64,000 nt of DNA, taken from Chitinophagales bacterium (lineage in GTDB: Bacteria; Bacteroidota; Bacteroidia; Chitinophagales; Chitinophagaceae). The stretch covers positions 250,001 to 314,000 of the forward strand of contig JAFLBJ010000002.1 of assembly GCA_017303415.1 (NCBI GenBank), in the 5' to 3' direction. The notes beneath the pieces were generated by a model that saw only the letters and a list, made by a program, of their open reading frames with translations, searched no databases and had not been told where the DNA came from. This document shows positions 55,301 to 61,770 of this stretch, one piece after another (within the stretch, counting starts at the first letter, position 1; the number at the start of each line of letters is the position of its first letter). Position numbers and translations under genes: made by a program.

Positions 55301-56291
55301 ACCCAATATCCCTGGAATCAGTACGGATCTGAGTGTGGAATATGTGGATGGTGTGATCACGGTGATGGGAACGGTGGGATATGCCAAAGGGCGCTTATCC
55401 GGGTCTGTTACCGTTGGGGTAACAAACCGGAGCGTAGGGGCAGATGGAAAACCGGCTGGTGGTCCTTCCGAATCACTCACACCTTTTGGTGGTGGTTCAC
55501 TTACGCTAAGGATCACGGATTGGTTGCAGGGAACAGCCGGTGTAAAACTCCTGCCCGATGGAAGTCTGGAGGTAACGGGCAAAATTGGAATCCCAGCCAC
55601 CGTCGACATCTTCGAAAAAAAGGAGATCAAGAAAGAGATTTTCAAAGCCCCAACGATCGAGATACCCATTTTTGCGATTCCCATTGGTAGCCGGAGTATC
55701 GGATTGGTGGCTACCATCGGAGGTGGATTGGAAGGCTATGCCAGCATAGGGCCTGGACAATTAACCGAAGCAGCGGTGGAGGTAACCTACAATCCTTCCC
55801 ATGAAGAAAATACCAAAGTAACCGGAACGGCCAAATTCAGGGTGCCTGCAGAGGCCGGACTTCGACTTTATATAAGGGCTGGTATTGGTTTAAGTGTAGG
55901 TATTGCCCGTGTAGCAGGCGGTATTGAAATTGGTGGCGCGCTGGGTATTGAAGGTGCTGCCGAAGCAGGGGTAACTGTGAATTGGACCCCCACCGAGGGA
56001 TTCAAACTGGATGCACAGGCCTCTCTTTCTGTACAGCCCAAATTCAAGTTTGATGTAAATGCCTACATCGAGGCGGTCCTGGACCTCTGGGTGACAGAAT
56101 TATCTAAAGAGTGGAAATGGAACCTTTATTCATTTGAATGGGGACCTGCCTTTAAGTTCGGGGTCAAGTTCCCGGTTCATTATGAAGAAGGAAAAGAATT
56201 CAATATTTCACTCGATGATGTTCAGTTTGAAAAACCCGATATCAGTGTAGGCGATATCGCCAAAGGCATCGGTGACAAATTATTAGGTTAA
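52377..56291 (+). CDS. eCIS cargo candidate: DUF4157 eCIS-core protein with Lys/Glu repeats, HNH-like motif and beta-rich C-terminus
   Basis: A 1304-aa protein encoded 14 nt after the ATPase gene. In order: an N-terminal segment (about 22-45) with the DUF4157-associated pattern VQTKLSVSKASDPAEKEAD; a long low-complexity tract (45-300) including about ten 9-residue KKKGEEKEV-type repeats (about 110-211); the DUF4157/eCIS-core domain (about 312-392) with SFGYDFSEVKIHADKEA and zinc-protease-like H382ELTH; an HNH/His-Me-finger-like region (about 525-575) with DVDHIVELQLVGGENTIDN, centred on D533-H534 and N549, and SGNRSSGS; and a long beta-strand-rich part (about 660-1304) with repeated Gly/Val patterns and several glycine-rich helices. 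DUF4157 proteins are frequent eCIS payloads. Toxic activity is inferred, not shown. Confidence 0.85.
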   Translation: MGFIGQSKSGSASKTSPFNQGGGLPVQTKLSVSKASDPAEKEADTVAKKVVDDQKDKKSAAKKDDKKEVAKAPEPMTEPNTEPKKEGVKTKKDNEKDQVNKAEDKKEDVKKKGDEKEMKKKGEEKEVKKKGEEKEMKKKGEEKEMKKKGEEKEVKKKGGEEKEVRKKGEEKEVKKKGQGEEKEVKKKGEEKEVKKKGEEKEVKKKGEEKEKPKVAKKGAGGEDKKDAVAKKDENNKEKKPVDKEKDTSVKPRSLNKKEDGKKEPSQVQQKPNFSNAQRAENDKGQGPEAGGDEMADEAKLNAIEQKINAKRGSGRPLEPHLMSQMNDSFGYDFSEVKIHADKEAAELCASLNAQAFAIGNDVFFNEGKYDPDSDSGKELLAHELTHVVQQRDQVQRAKVQRKDPPGKKGGSGSKGRIEGKEIILPSLEVPQFKARNKGKYGSSIKRKFPYSRKAAEGSKGQTAIWTSDPKISEGVKKGVESLKKKAGKKNDSPDVYFLKWKEIKLFGTEQTLIENSKRPLWNASGAVSAFDVDHIVELQLVGGENTIDNMELVNFSGNRSSGSLIAGNIEKGVQEFITDTNQSFSLDHAFTNYQISFENISFTGKTEKSTKGGGKDGFWSRDQIEGGEHLENFTKMSEKEIEQLSGTDKNPVAYTSPAGGARMDNQSLNRMPGFSGSIVLDKSGDRVGYIQGKFELNKKLFEPLDNIKINLFQMPGVDFGGHMKRRTRGDDLETVLSNLKLKGMSPIEIESAELVPGKGIVAKGKIIPTVGILGKDGLDISIIGQDVEISKTFYAGDITVPPPFKINDASLTIFAGTAGIGVRGDVNFEIVNVGKGTISGEGKSSGVFAIKGNFEFDKKIFDKASVDVSYVHGADGSDKWEIKGNIQIPKGKIKGVKKAEITVGYDGTTLSASGTAEFDIPGIKSGKLDVVYGQDQLQINGEVDLKHQLIKSGKIKASVNKTGEEYKVALSGNVQPNIPGISTDLSVEYVDGVITVMGTVGYAKGRLSGSVTVGVTNRSVGADGKPAGGPSESLTPFGGGSLTLRITDWLQGTAGVKLLPDGSLEVTGKIGIPATVDIFEKKEIKKEIFKAPTIEIPIFAIPIGSRSIGLVATIGGGLEGYASIGPGQLTEAAVEVTYNPSHEENTKVTGTAKFRVPAEAGLRLYIRAGIGLSVGIARVAGGIEIGGALGIEGAAEAGVTVNWTPTEGFKLDAQASLSVQPKFKFDVNAYIEAVLDLWVTELSKEWKWNLYSFEWGPAFKFGVKFPVHYEEGKEFNISLDDVQFEKPDISVGDIAKGIGDKLLG
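52707..53010 (+). repeat. 27-bp tandem repeat tract inside the cargo gene
   Basis: About ten to eleven copies of a 27-nt unit encode KKKGEEKEV or KKKGEEKEM. Copies differ mostly at third positions and at V/M. Two copies are extended by a residue or two (KKKGGEEKEV, KKKGQGEEKEV). The purine-only strand (A/G) makes the tract prone to slippage. The minus strand gives a long open frame of Ser/Phe repeats, which is an artefact. Confidence 0.9.
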
Positions 56292-56308
56292 TAAAAAAAA
56301 GAAATACC

Positions 56309-57178
56309 ATGATACGTGCAAATCACTCCTCCGAGATCAATAATCAAAGTGTAGAGTTTCTAATTCAGGGTGACCTGGATGCTGCGGAAGCAGGATTCCG
56401 TGAAGCCATTCGCGAAAATTCACGTCATTCCTCGGCCTGCAATAACCTGGCTTTTTTATTGCAACAAAAAGGGGAATGGGCAGAAGCCGAAAAATACCTG
56501 CGCAAGTCTCTTAAAATAAACCCGGACAGTTCATCCGCCTGGTTGAACCTGGGAAATGTTCTCATTCAGAAAGGAGATGGAGAGGAAGGGGCCAGAATGC
56601 TGGTGAAAGCAATTGAAAAAGATACCCGAAATGTGCTGGCCTGGGAAAGCCTTGCTACCCTTTCCATGATGCAACAGGATTTTAATGCCGCAGAATCTTG
56701 TTGGGAAAAAACAACCCTCCTGCAACCGCAGACCGTCAAATACTGGCTGCAATGGGGTATCACTAAAGCTGGCCTTAATAAATATGAAGAGGCGGTGGCT
56801 TGTTTTCACAAAAGCCTCGCTTTGGATGCCAAACAGTCCTTTGCCTGGCAACAACTGGGGATTGTGGAGTGGATCAGGCAAAACTATGGCATCGCCAGGA
56901 CCGCATTATTGAACTCTCTGGCATTGGACCCGGAGGATACCAATACAAGGTACCATCTGGCCCTCGTGCTGCTCGCCTTGAATGAATTAGCAGATGCTCG
57001 TGATCAAATGCATCATATACTGTCGCTTCAGCCAACAAATACCAAGGTGCTGATTGACCTGGGTGTGATTTACTTAGCCGAAGGAAACCGGGAAACCGCC
57101 GGATCCTTTTTCCAACAGGCACTGGAGATCGACCCTTCCAACAGCAGAGCCCTGAACTATCAGGAAATGTGCAGGTAG
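56309..57178 (+). CDS. TPR-repeat protein, last gene of the eCIS operon
   Basis: A 289-aa soluble protein built of about eight tetratricopeptide repeats. The clearest start at AEAGFREAIREN, AEKYLRKSLKINPDSSSAWLN, AVACFHKSLALDAKQSFAW and TAGSFFQQALEIDPSNSRAL. There is no signal peptide or catalytic domain. It follows the cargo gene by 17 nt, so it is probably co-transcribed; a chaperone or scaffold for cargo loading is a reasonable guess. No strong terminator is visible after it. Confidence 0.85.
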   Translation: MIRANHSSEINNQSVEFLIQGDLDAAEAGFREAIRENSRHSSACNNLAFLLQQKGEWAEAEKYLRKSLKINPDSSSAWLNLGNVLIQKGDGEEGARMLVKAIEKDTRNVLAWESLATLSMMQQDFNAAESCWEKTTLLQPQTVKYWLQWGITKAGLNKYEEAVACFHKSLALDAKQSFAWQQLGIVEWIRQNYGIARTALLNSLALDPEDTNTRYHLALVLLALNELADARDQMHHILSLQPTNTKVLIDLGVIYLAEGNRETAGSFFQQALEIDPSNSRALNYQEMCR

Positions 57179-57286
57179 GCGAATACTGAACAGTTGTTTG
57201 TTTTTGGTAATTGGATTTGTCCCCGCTCATGTGTATGGATGACCAGTATCAGTCATGTTTCTGGTAAAAAATTCCCGATTCATCCC

Positions 57287-57294
57287 TACATTTG
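57287..57294 (+). promoter_or_regulatory. Bacteroidota -7 promoter element for gapA
   Basis: TACATTTG is an exact TAnnTTTG, 40 nt before the gapA ATG. The -33 TTG is weak (TTTCTGG region near 57260). Confidence 0.6.
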
Positions 57295-57333
57295 CCTCTC
57301 AATTCATTTACCTAATCTTTTTAATTATTCGCC

Positions 57334-58347
57334 ATGAGCACAGTTAAAGTTGCCATCAACGGTTTCGGAAGGATCGGACGCCTTGTTTATCGCCAGATAT
57401 ATAACATGAAAGGAATCGATGTGGTAGCCATCAATGACCTGACCAGCCCTAAAGTTTTGGCACACCTGCTGAAATACGATAGCGCCCAGGGTCGTTTCAA
57501 TGAAGATGTTCAAGCCACTGAAAACGCGATCGTGGTGAACGGTGATACCGTAAGAGTATATGCACAGAAAAATCCGGCTGAAATTCCCTGGAAAGATCAT
57601 GATGTAGATGTCGTATTGGAATGTACCGGTTTCTTTGCCGATAAAGACAAAGCCGCTGCTCACCTGACCGCAGGTGCCAAACGCGTAGTGATCTCCGCTC
57701 CCGCTACTGGTGACCTGAAGACCATCGTTTACAATGTGAACCACAAAATTCTGGATGGCAGCGAAACTGTGATCAGTTGCGCCTCTTGTACCACCAACTG
57801 TCTTGCTCCTATGGCGCAAGTGCTTGAAGAAAAATTTGGCATTGTCAACGGTTTAATGACTACCGTTCATGCCTATACGAACGATCAGAATACCCAGGAT
57901 GCCCCGCACGCCAAAGGCGACCTTCGCCGGGCCCGTGCAGCAGCTCAGAATATCGTTCCCAACAGCACCGGGGCTGCCAAAGCCATCGGACTGGTACTTC
58001 CCAGCCTGAAAGGAAAACTGGATGGTTCCGCCCAGCGGGTGCCCACCCTCACCGGTTCCCTTACTGAGTTGACCTGTATCATTGCAAAAACAGCTACCAA
58101 AGAAGAGATCAACGCGGCCATGAAAGCCGGTTCGAACGAAAGTTTTGGTTATACCGAAGATGAGATCGTGAGCAGCGATATCATCGGCAGCAGCTACGGA
58201 TCACTTTTCGATGCTACCCAAACCCGTGTTCAGGTAGCCGGTGACACCCAACTGGTGCGCGTTGTAAGCTGGTATGATAATGAAATGAGTTATGTAAGCC
58301 AATTGGTGCGCACTGTTCACCACTTTGCTACACTGATCAGCAAATAA
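57334..58347 (+). CDS. gapA: Glyceraldehyde-3-phosphate dehydrogenase, type I
   Basis: A 337-aa glycolytic enzyme that oxidises and phosphorylates glyceraldehyde 3-phosphate using NAD. It shows the Rossmann start [16 protein letters not shown], the catalytic Cys152 in [12 protein letters not shown], the [14 protein letters not shown] segment, [20 protein letters not shown], and [13 protein letters not shown] near the C-terminus. It has its own promoter and a strong terminator before pgk, the next glycolytic gene. Confidence 0.97.
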   Translation: MSTVKVAINGFGRIGRLVYRQIYNMKGIDVVAINDLTSPKVLAHLLKYDSAQGRFNEDVQATENAIVVNGDTVRVYAQKNPAEIPWKDHDVDVVLECTGFFADKDKAAAHLTAGAKRVVISAPATGDLKTIVYNVNHKILDGSETVISCASCTTNCLAPMAQVLEEKFGIVNGLMTTVHAYTNDQNTQDAPHAKGDLRRARAAAQNIVPNSTGAAKAIGLVLPSLKGKLDGSAQRVPTLTGSLTELTCIIAKTATKEEINAAMKAGSNESFGYTEDEIVSSDIIGSSYGSLFDATQTRVQVAGDTQLVRVVSWYDNEMSYVSQLVRTVHHFATLISK

Positions 58348-58362
58348 ATTTTCACAACGAAT

Positions 58363-58387
58363 TGCCCCGCCCAGGCGGGGCATTTTT
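58363..58387 (+). terminator. Terminator between gapA and pgk
   Basis: A perfect 9-bp stem TGCCCCGCC/GGCGGGGCA with a 2-nt loop is followed by five T, 16 nt after the gapA stop. Confidence 0.88.
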
Positions 58388-58419
58388 CATTTATCCCTTT
58401 CGGTTTAAAAAGAACAATC

Positions 58420-59613
58420 ATGTCAACCTTTACTACCCACTCCTTCAAGAATCAAAAGGCCTTGATCCGCGTAGATTTCAATGTGCCCCTGAATGAGAAA
58501 TTTGAAATTACCGATGATACCCGTATGCGGGCCGCCGTACCTACTATCAAAAAAATACTGGCCGATGGTGGATCGGTTATCCTGATGAGTCACCTGGGTC
58601 GCCCCAAAGACGGCCCCACCGATAAGTATTCTCTAAAACACCTGGTCAGCCACCTCAGCGAGCTGCTCGGAGGCACCACTGTACTTTTTGCCAACGACTG
58701 TATTGGCGAACAGGCTGGCCTTACCGCTTCCATGATGCGTCCGGGCGAAGTGCTGTTACTGGAGAACCTGCGTTTTTATAAGGAAGAGGAAAAAGGAAAT
58801 GAGGAATTTGCCAAAAAACTCGCCCAACTGGGAGATGTATATGTCAATGACGCTTTTGGTACCGCCCACCGGGCCCATGCCTCCACAGCCGTGATCGCGC
58901 AGTTTTTCCCGAAAGACAAGCGGATGTTTGGGCTTTTAATGGAAGGCGAAGTATCCAGTGCTGAAAAAGTATTACACCAATCCGAAAAACCATTTACCGC
59001 CATTATCGGTGGCGCTAAAGTGTCTGATAAGATACTCATCATCGAAAACCTCCTGGAAAGAGCCACCGACATCATTATCGGAGGTGGCATGGCTTATACG
59101 TTTATGAAAGCCCAGGGTGGACAAATCGGTAAATCCCTTTGTGAAGAGGACAGGCTGGACACAGCCAAAGAACTATTGGTGAAAGCCAAAGCAAAAGGGG
59201 TGAACCTGCACCTGCCCTCCGATAGCGTGATTGCCGATAAGTTTGCCGCAGATGCCGAAACCTCCATTACCCCGAGCAATCAGATCCCCGATGGCTGGAT
59301 GGGGTTGGATATTGGTCCCGACGCCAGGGTGGAATTTGCCCGGGTCATCAAAAGCAGCAGGACCATCCTCTGGAACGGACCCATGGGTGTATTTGAAATG
59401 GAGAAATTCCAGGCAGGAACAAAGGCCATCGCCACAGCCGTAGCGGAAGCCACGGGAACAGGTGCGTTTTCCCTGGTAGGTGGAGGTGACAGTGTTTCCG
59501 CGGTAAACCAGTTCGGTTATACGGATAAAGTAAGCTATGTTTCCACGGGTGGCGGAGCCATGCTGGAGTACTTTGAAGGCAAGGAACTGCCGGGTATTGC
59601 TGCTGTGAAATAG
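58420..59613 (+). CDS. pgk: Phosphoglycerate kinase
   Basis: A 397-aa enzyme that transfers phosphate from 1,3-bisphosphoglycerate to ADP. Motifs: [73 protein letters not shown] and [15 protein letters not shown]. The start MSTFTTHSF is 33 nt after the gapA terminator. Length and motifs are complete. Confidence 0.97.
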   Translation: MSTFTTHSFKNQKALIRVDFNVPLNEKFEITDDTRMRAAVPTIKKILADGGSVILMSHLGRPKDGPTDKYSLKHLVSHLSELLGGTTVLFANDCIGEQAGLTASMMRPGEVLLLENLRFYKEEEKGNEEFAKKLAQLGDVYVNDAFGTAHRAHASTAVIAQFFPKDKRMFGLLMEGEVSSAEKVLHQSEKPFTAIIGGAKVSDKILIIENLLERATDIIIGGGMAYTFMKAQGGQIGKSLCEEDRLDTAKELLVKAKAKGVNLHLPSDSVIADKFAADAETSITPSNQIPDGWMGLDIGPDARVEFARVIKSSRTILWNGPMGVFEMEKFQAGTKAIATAVAEATGTGAFSLVGGGDSVSAVNQFGYTDKVSYVSTGGGAMLEYFEGKELPGIAAVK

Positions 59614-59640
59614 AGGCAATCAATTTATTATTTACTGATT

Positions 59641-59703
59641 ATTAATTATTAGTAGGTGGGAATATCCTCTCTTCGGGTTTTTTCGCCTTTCCTAATAATT
59701 AAT
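59641..59703. repeat. AT-rich inverted repeat downstream of pgk
   Basis: ATTAATTATTAG (59641-59652) is matched by CTAATAATTAAT (59692-59703) across a 39-nt loop that contains a TTCGGG-TTTTTT stretch. It may help end the pgk transcript. Similar TTATTAATTATTG sequence occurs between the first two genes of the window (about 739-760). Confidence 0.5.
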
Positions 59704-59711
59704 AGCCAATG

Positions 59712-59743
59712 TTGATATTCAATTCAACTAACTCCTACCTTTA
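59712..59743 (+). promoter_or_regulatory. Probable promoter of the lemA-TPM cluster
   Basis: TTG at 59712-59714 and TACCTTTA at 59736-59743 (7 of 8 to TAnnTTTG) are 21 nt apart; the lemA ATG follows 21 nt later. Confidence 0.5.
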
Positions 59744-59764
59744 TATTCTAAAAACTTTTCAACC

Positions 59765-60379
59765 ATGAAAGGAACACGTAATATTGGATTGATTGTTATT
59801 GTTGGTATTCTTGTGATCTTCCTCTTTTGGGGTTGTAACGGATACAACGGTGTTGTAAAGCAGGATGAGAACGTAAAGAACATGTGGAGCAACGTACAAA
59901 GCTCTTACCAACGTCGGGCAGACCTGATCCCGAACCTGGTCAATACAGTTCGCAGTGAAGCTACCTTCGAACAGCAAACGTTAATTCAAACCATTGAAGC
60001 CCGGTATAAGAACCTGGGTGGTATCAAGGTCGATCCGAATCAGCTGACTCCCGAGAATATTCAAAAATTCCAACAGGCACAAGGAGAGTTAAGCAGTGCC
60101 CTTCAACGACTGATGGTAGTGGTAGAGAACTATCCTAACCTGAAGGCTAACGAAGGGTTCCGCAACCTGCAGGCACAACTGGAAGGAACGGAGAACCGGA
60201 TCAATACGGCCAGAAATGACTTTAACGGAGCCATCAATACGTATAATACCAAGGTAAGGTCATTCCCGATGAATCTTCTTGCCGGTATGTTTGGCTTTAA
60301 TCCCAAAGAAGGCTTTAAAGCCGATGAAGGCAGTCAGAATGCGCCGAAGATTCCTGAAAACATGATGGAGACAAAATGA
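59765..60379 (+). CDS. lemA: LemA family protein
   Basis: A 204-aa protein with one N-terminal membrane helix (GLIVIVGILVIFLFWGC) and the LemA core: YNGVVKQDENVKNMWSNVQ, SSYQRRADLIPNLVNTV, VVENYPNLKANEGFRNLQ, and ELEGTENRI-type QAQLEGTENRINTARNDFN. The N-out membrane protein with a long helical domain is of uncertain function. Its gene overlaps the first TPM-domain gene by 4 nt, a combination common across bacteria that suggests a joint membrane-associated role. Confidence 0.95.
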   Translation: MKGTRNIGLIVIVGILVIFLFWGCNGYNGVVKQDENVKNMWSNVQSSYQRRADLIPNLVNTVRSEATFEQQTLIQTIEARYKNLGGIKVDPNQLTPENIQKFQQAQGELSSALQRLMVVVENYPNLKANEGFRNLQAQLEGTENRINTARNDFNGAINTYNTKVRSFPMNLLAGMFGFNPKEGFKADEGSQNAPKIPENMMETK

Positions 60380-60837
60380 CCTTCTTCCCCTGGCGCAAAA
60401 AACCCGCTCTCTTTTCGGAAGAGGAGAGATTATCGATCGTGCAGGCTATCCGTGACGCGGAGCGCATGACGAGTGGGGAAGTGCGTGTATTTGTGGAAAG
60501 CAAATGCCGGTTTATGGATCCTGTAGACCGGGCCGGGGAAATTTTCTTTCAGTTAAAAATGGATAAGACCGATGACCGGAATGGTGTGTTGGTGTATATC
60601 GCCGTAAAAGACCATCAATTGGCCATTTTTGGTGATGAAGGGATCCACAAACGGGTGGGACAGGAGTTCTGGATCAAGGAGGTGAAACGAATGACTGGAA
60701 GTTTCATAAAAGAAAACTACGCTGAAGGCCTTCGCCAATGTGTGATCGATATCGGGCAGGTACTTCATCAACATTTTCCCTATAACAACGATACGGATAA
60801 AAATGAATTACCGGACGATATCGTCTTTGGTAAATGA
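60376..60837 (+). CDS. TPM-domain protein without signal peptide
   Basis: A 153-aa protein of the TPM domain family (also called TPM_phosphatase). It shows ERLSIVQAIRDAERMTSGEVRVFVE and NGVLVYIAVKDHQLAIFGDEGIHKRVG. There is no signal peptide or membrane helix, so it is presumably cytoplasmic or membrane-associated through LemA. It overlaps both neighbouring genes by 4 nt, so the three are translationally coupled. Confidence 0.88.
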   Translation: MTFFPWRKKPALFSEEERLSIVQAIRDAERMTSGEVRVFVESKCRFMDPVDRAGEIFFQLKMDKTDDRNGVLVYIAVKDHQLAIFGDEGIHKRVGQEFWIKEVKRMTGSFIKENYAEGLRQCVIDIGQVLHQHFPYNNDTDKNELPDDIVFGK

Positions 60838-61646
60838 ACATGCGCCTACTTTTTACTACCATATTATTGTTCACTACGTTTTGCCTGACCGCACAGGTGG
60901 ACAAAGCAATACCAGATCCTCCCAACCCCGCCCGGTTGTACAATGACTTTACCAGTACCCGGGATTTTCTGACGACCCATCAGGCGGAGGAATTGGAGCA
61001 GAAATTGGTGGCCTTCGATGACAGCACTTCCAACCAGATCGCGATTGTGATCATGGGAAATCTGAAAGGCTATGAGGCCAATGAATTCGCGACAGCCCTT
61101 GGAAGAAAATGGAAAGTGGGAAGCAAGGATTTTAATAACGGGATCGTGGTGTTGATCTCCACCGGCGAAGATGATACCCGCCGCGATGCCTATATCGCTA
61201 CCGGATATGGCCTCGAAGGGGCGATACCCGATATCACAGCAAAACGAATCGTTGATAATGAATTAGTACCCTACCTAAAGGAAGGAAAGGGTAGTTATTA
61301 CCGCGGGCTTGATAATACCGTAGATGCCCTGATAAAAGCCGCCGCAGGTGAGTATGTGGCACCAAAAGGATATGCCAATCGTAAAGACAAAGACGGTTTA
61401 CATCCGCTTCTCATTTTTGCACTCATCGTTGGTTTCTGGTTGCTTATCGCCTTTATAAAAGGGGGTGGCAAAGGAGGTGGTATGATGTCACGCCGTGGTT
61501 ACAGAGGCTGGGTAGGTCCATGGATCGGCACCGGTGGCTGGTCGGGCGGCGGAGGCGGAGGTTGGTCCGGCGGCGGTGGCGGCGGTGGATTCGGCGGATT
61601 TGGTGGAGGAAGTTTTGGTGGTGGTGGAGCCGGAAGCAGCTGGTAA
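60834..61646 (+). CDS. TPM-domain membrane protein with glycine-rich C-terminus (YgcG-like)
   Basis: A 270-aa protein: signal peptide (LLFTTILLFTTFCLTAQ), TPM domain (about 30-180) with VDKAIPDPPNPARLYNDFT, NQIAIVIMGNLKGYEANEFA and GYGLEGAIPDITAKRI, then a transmembrane helix (about 193-208, PLLIFALIVGFWLLIAF), and a C-terminal Gly/Ser/Trp-rich tail (GGWSGGGGGGWSGG and on) ending in GAGSSW. The layout matches the YgcG/TPM family. The TPM part would face the periplasm. Exact activity is unsettled in the literature. Confidence 0.9.
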   Translation: MNMRLLFTTILLFTTFCLTAQVDKAIPDPPNPARLYNDFTSTRDFLTTHQAEELEQKLVAFDDSTSNQIAIVIMGNLKGYEANEFATALGRKWKVGSKDFNNGIVVLISTGEDDTRRDAYIATGYGLEGAIPDITAKRIVDNELVPYLKEGKGSYYRGLDNTVDALIKAAAGEYVAPKGYANRKDKDGLHPLLIFALIVGFWLLIAFIKGGGKGGGMMSRRGYRGWVGPWIGTGGWSGGGGGGWSGGGGGGGFGGFGGGSFGGGGAGSSW

Positions 61647-61686
61647 TACTATTTACACAGAATACACAGCATTTTTGGATTATAAG

Positions 61687-61731
61687 TTTCTCGCAGCGCT
61701 CACAAAATATCTTTGCAAGCGCTGCGAGAAA
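61687..61731. terminator. Perfect inverted repeat between convergent genes
   Basis: TTTCTCGCAGCGCT (61687-61700) pairs exactly with AGCGCTGCGAGAAA (61718-61731) around a 17-nt loop. It lies between the TPM gene and the convergent aminopeptidase gene. The T runs are weak on both strands, so it may be a bidirectional terminator or a small dispersed repeat. Confidence 0.55.
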
Positions 61732-61770
61732 TATTTAATCGTTGTAATAAGCAATTTCCTTAAATCCTGG

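Noticed and set aside
30870-57178. Contractile-tailed prophage or type VI secretion system
   Set aside because: No capsid, portal, terminase, lysis or integrase genes are present, and no TssJLM membrane complex or ClpV; DUF4255, the Pvc15-like ATPase and the DUF4157 protein point to an eCIS.
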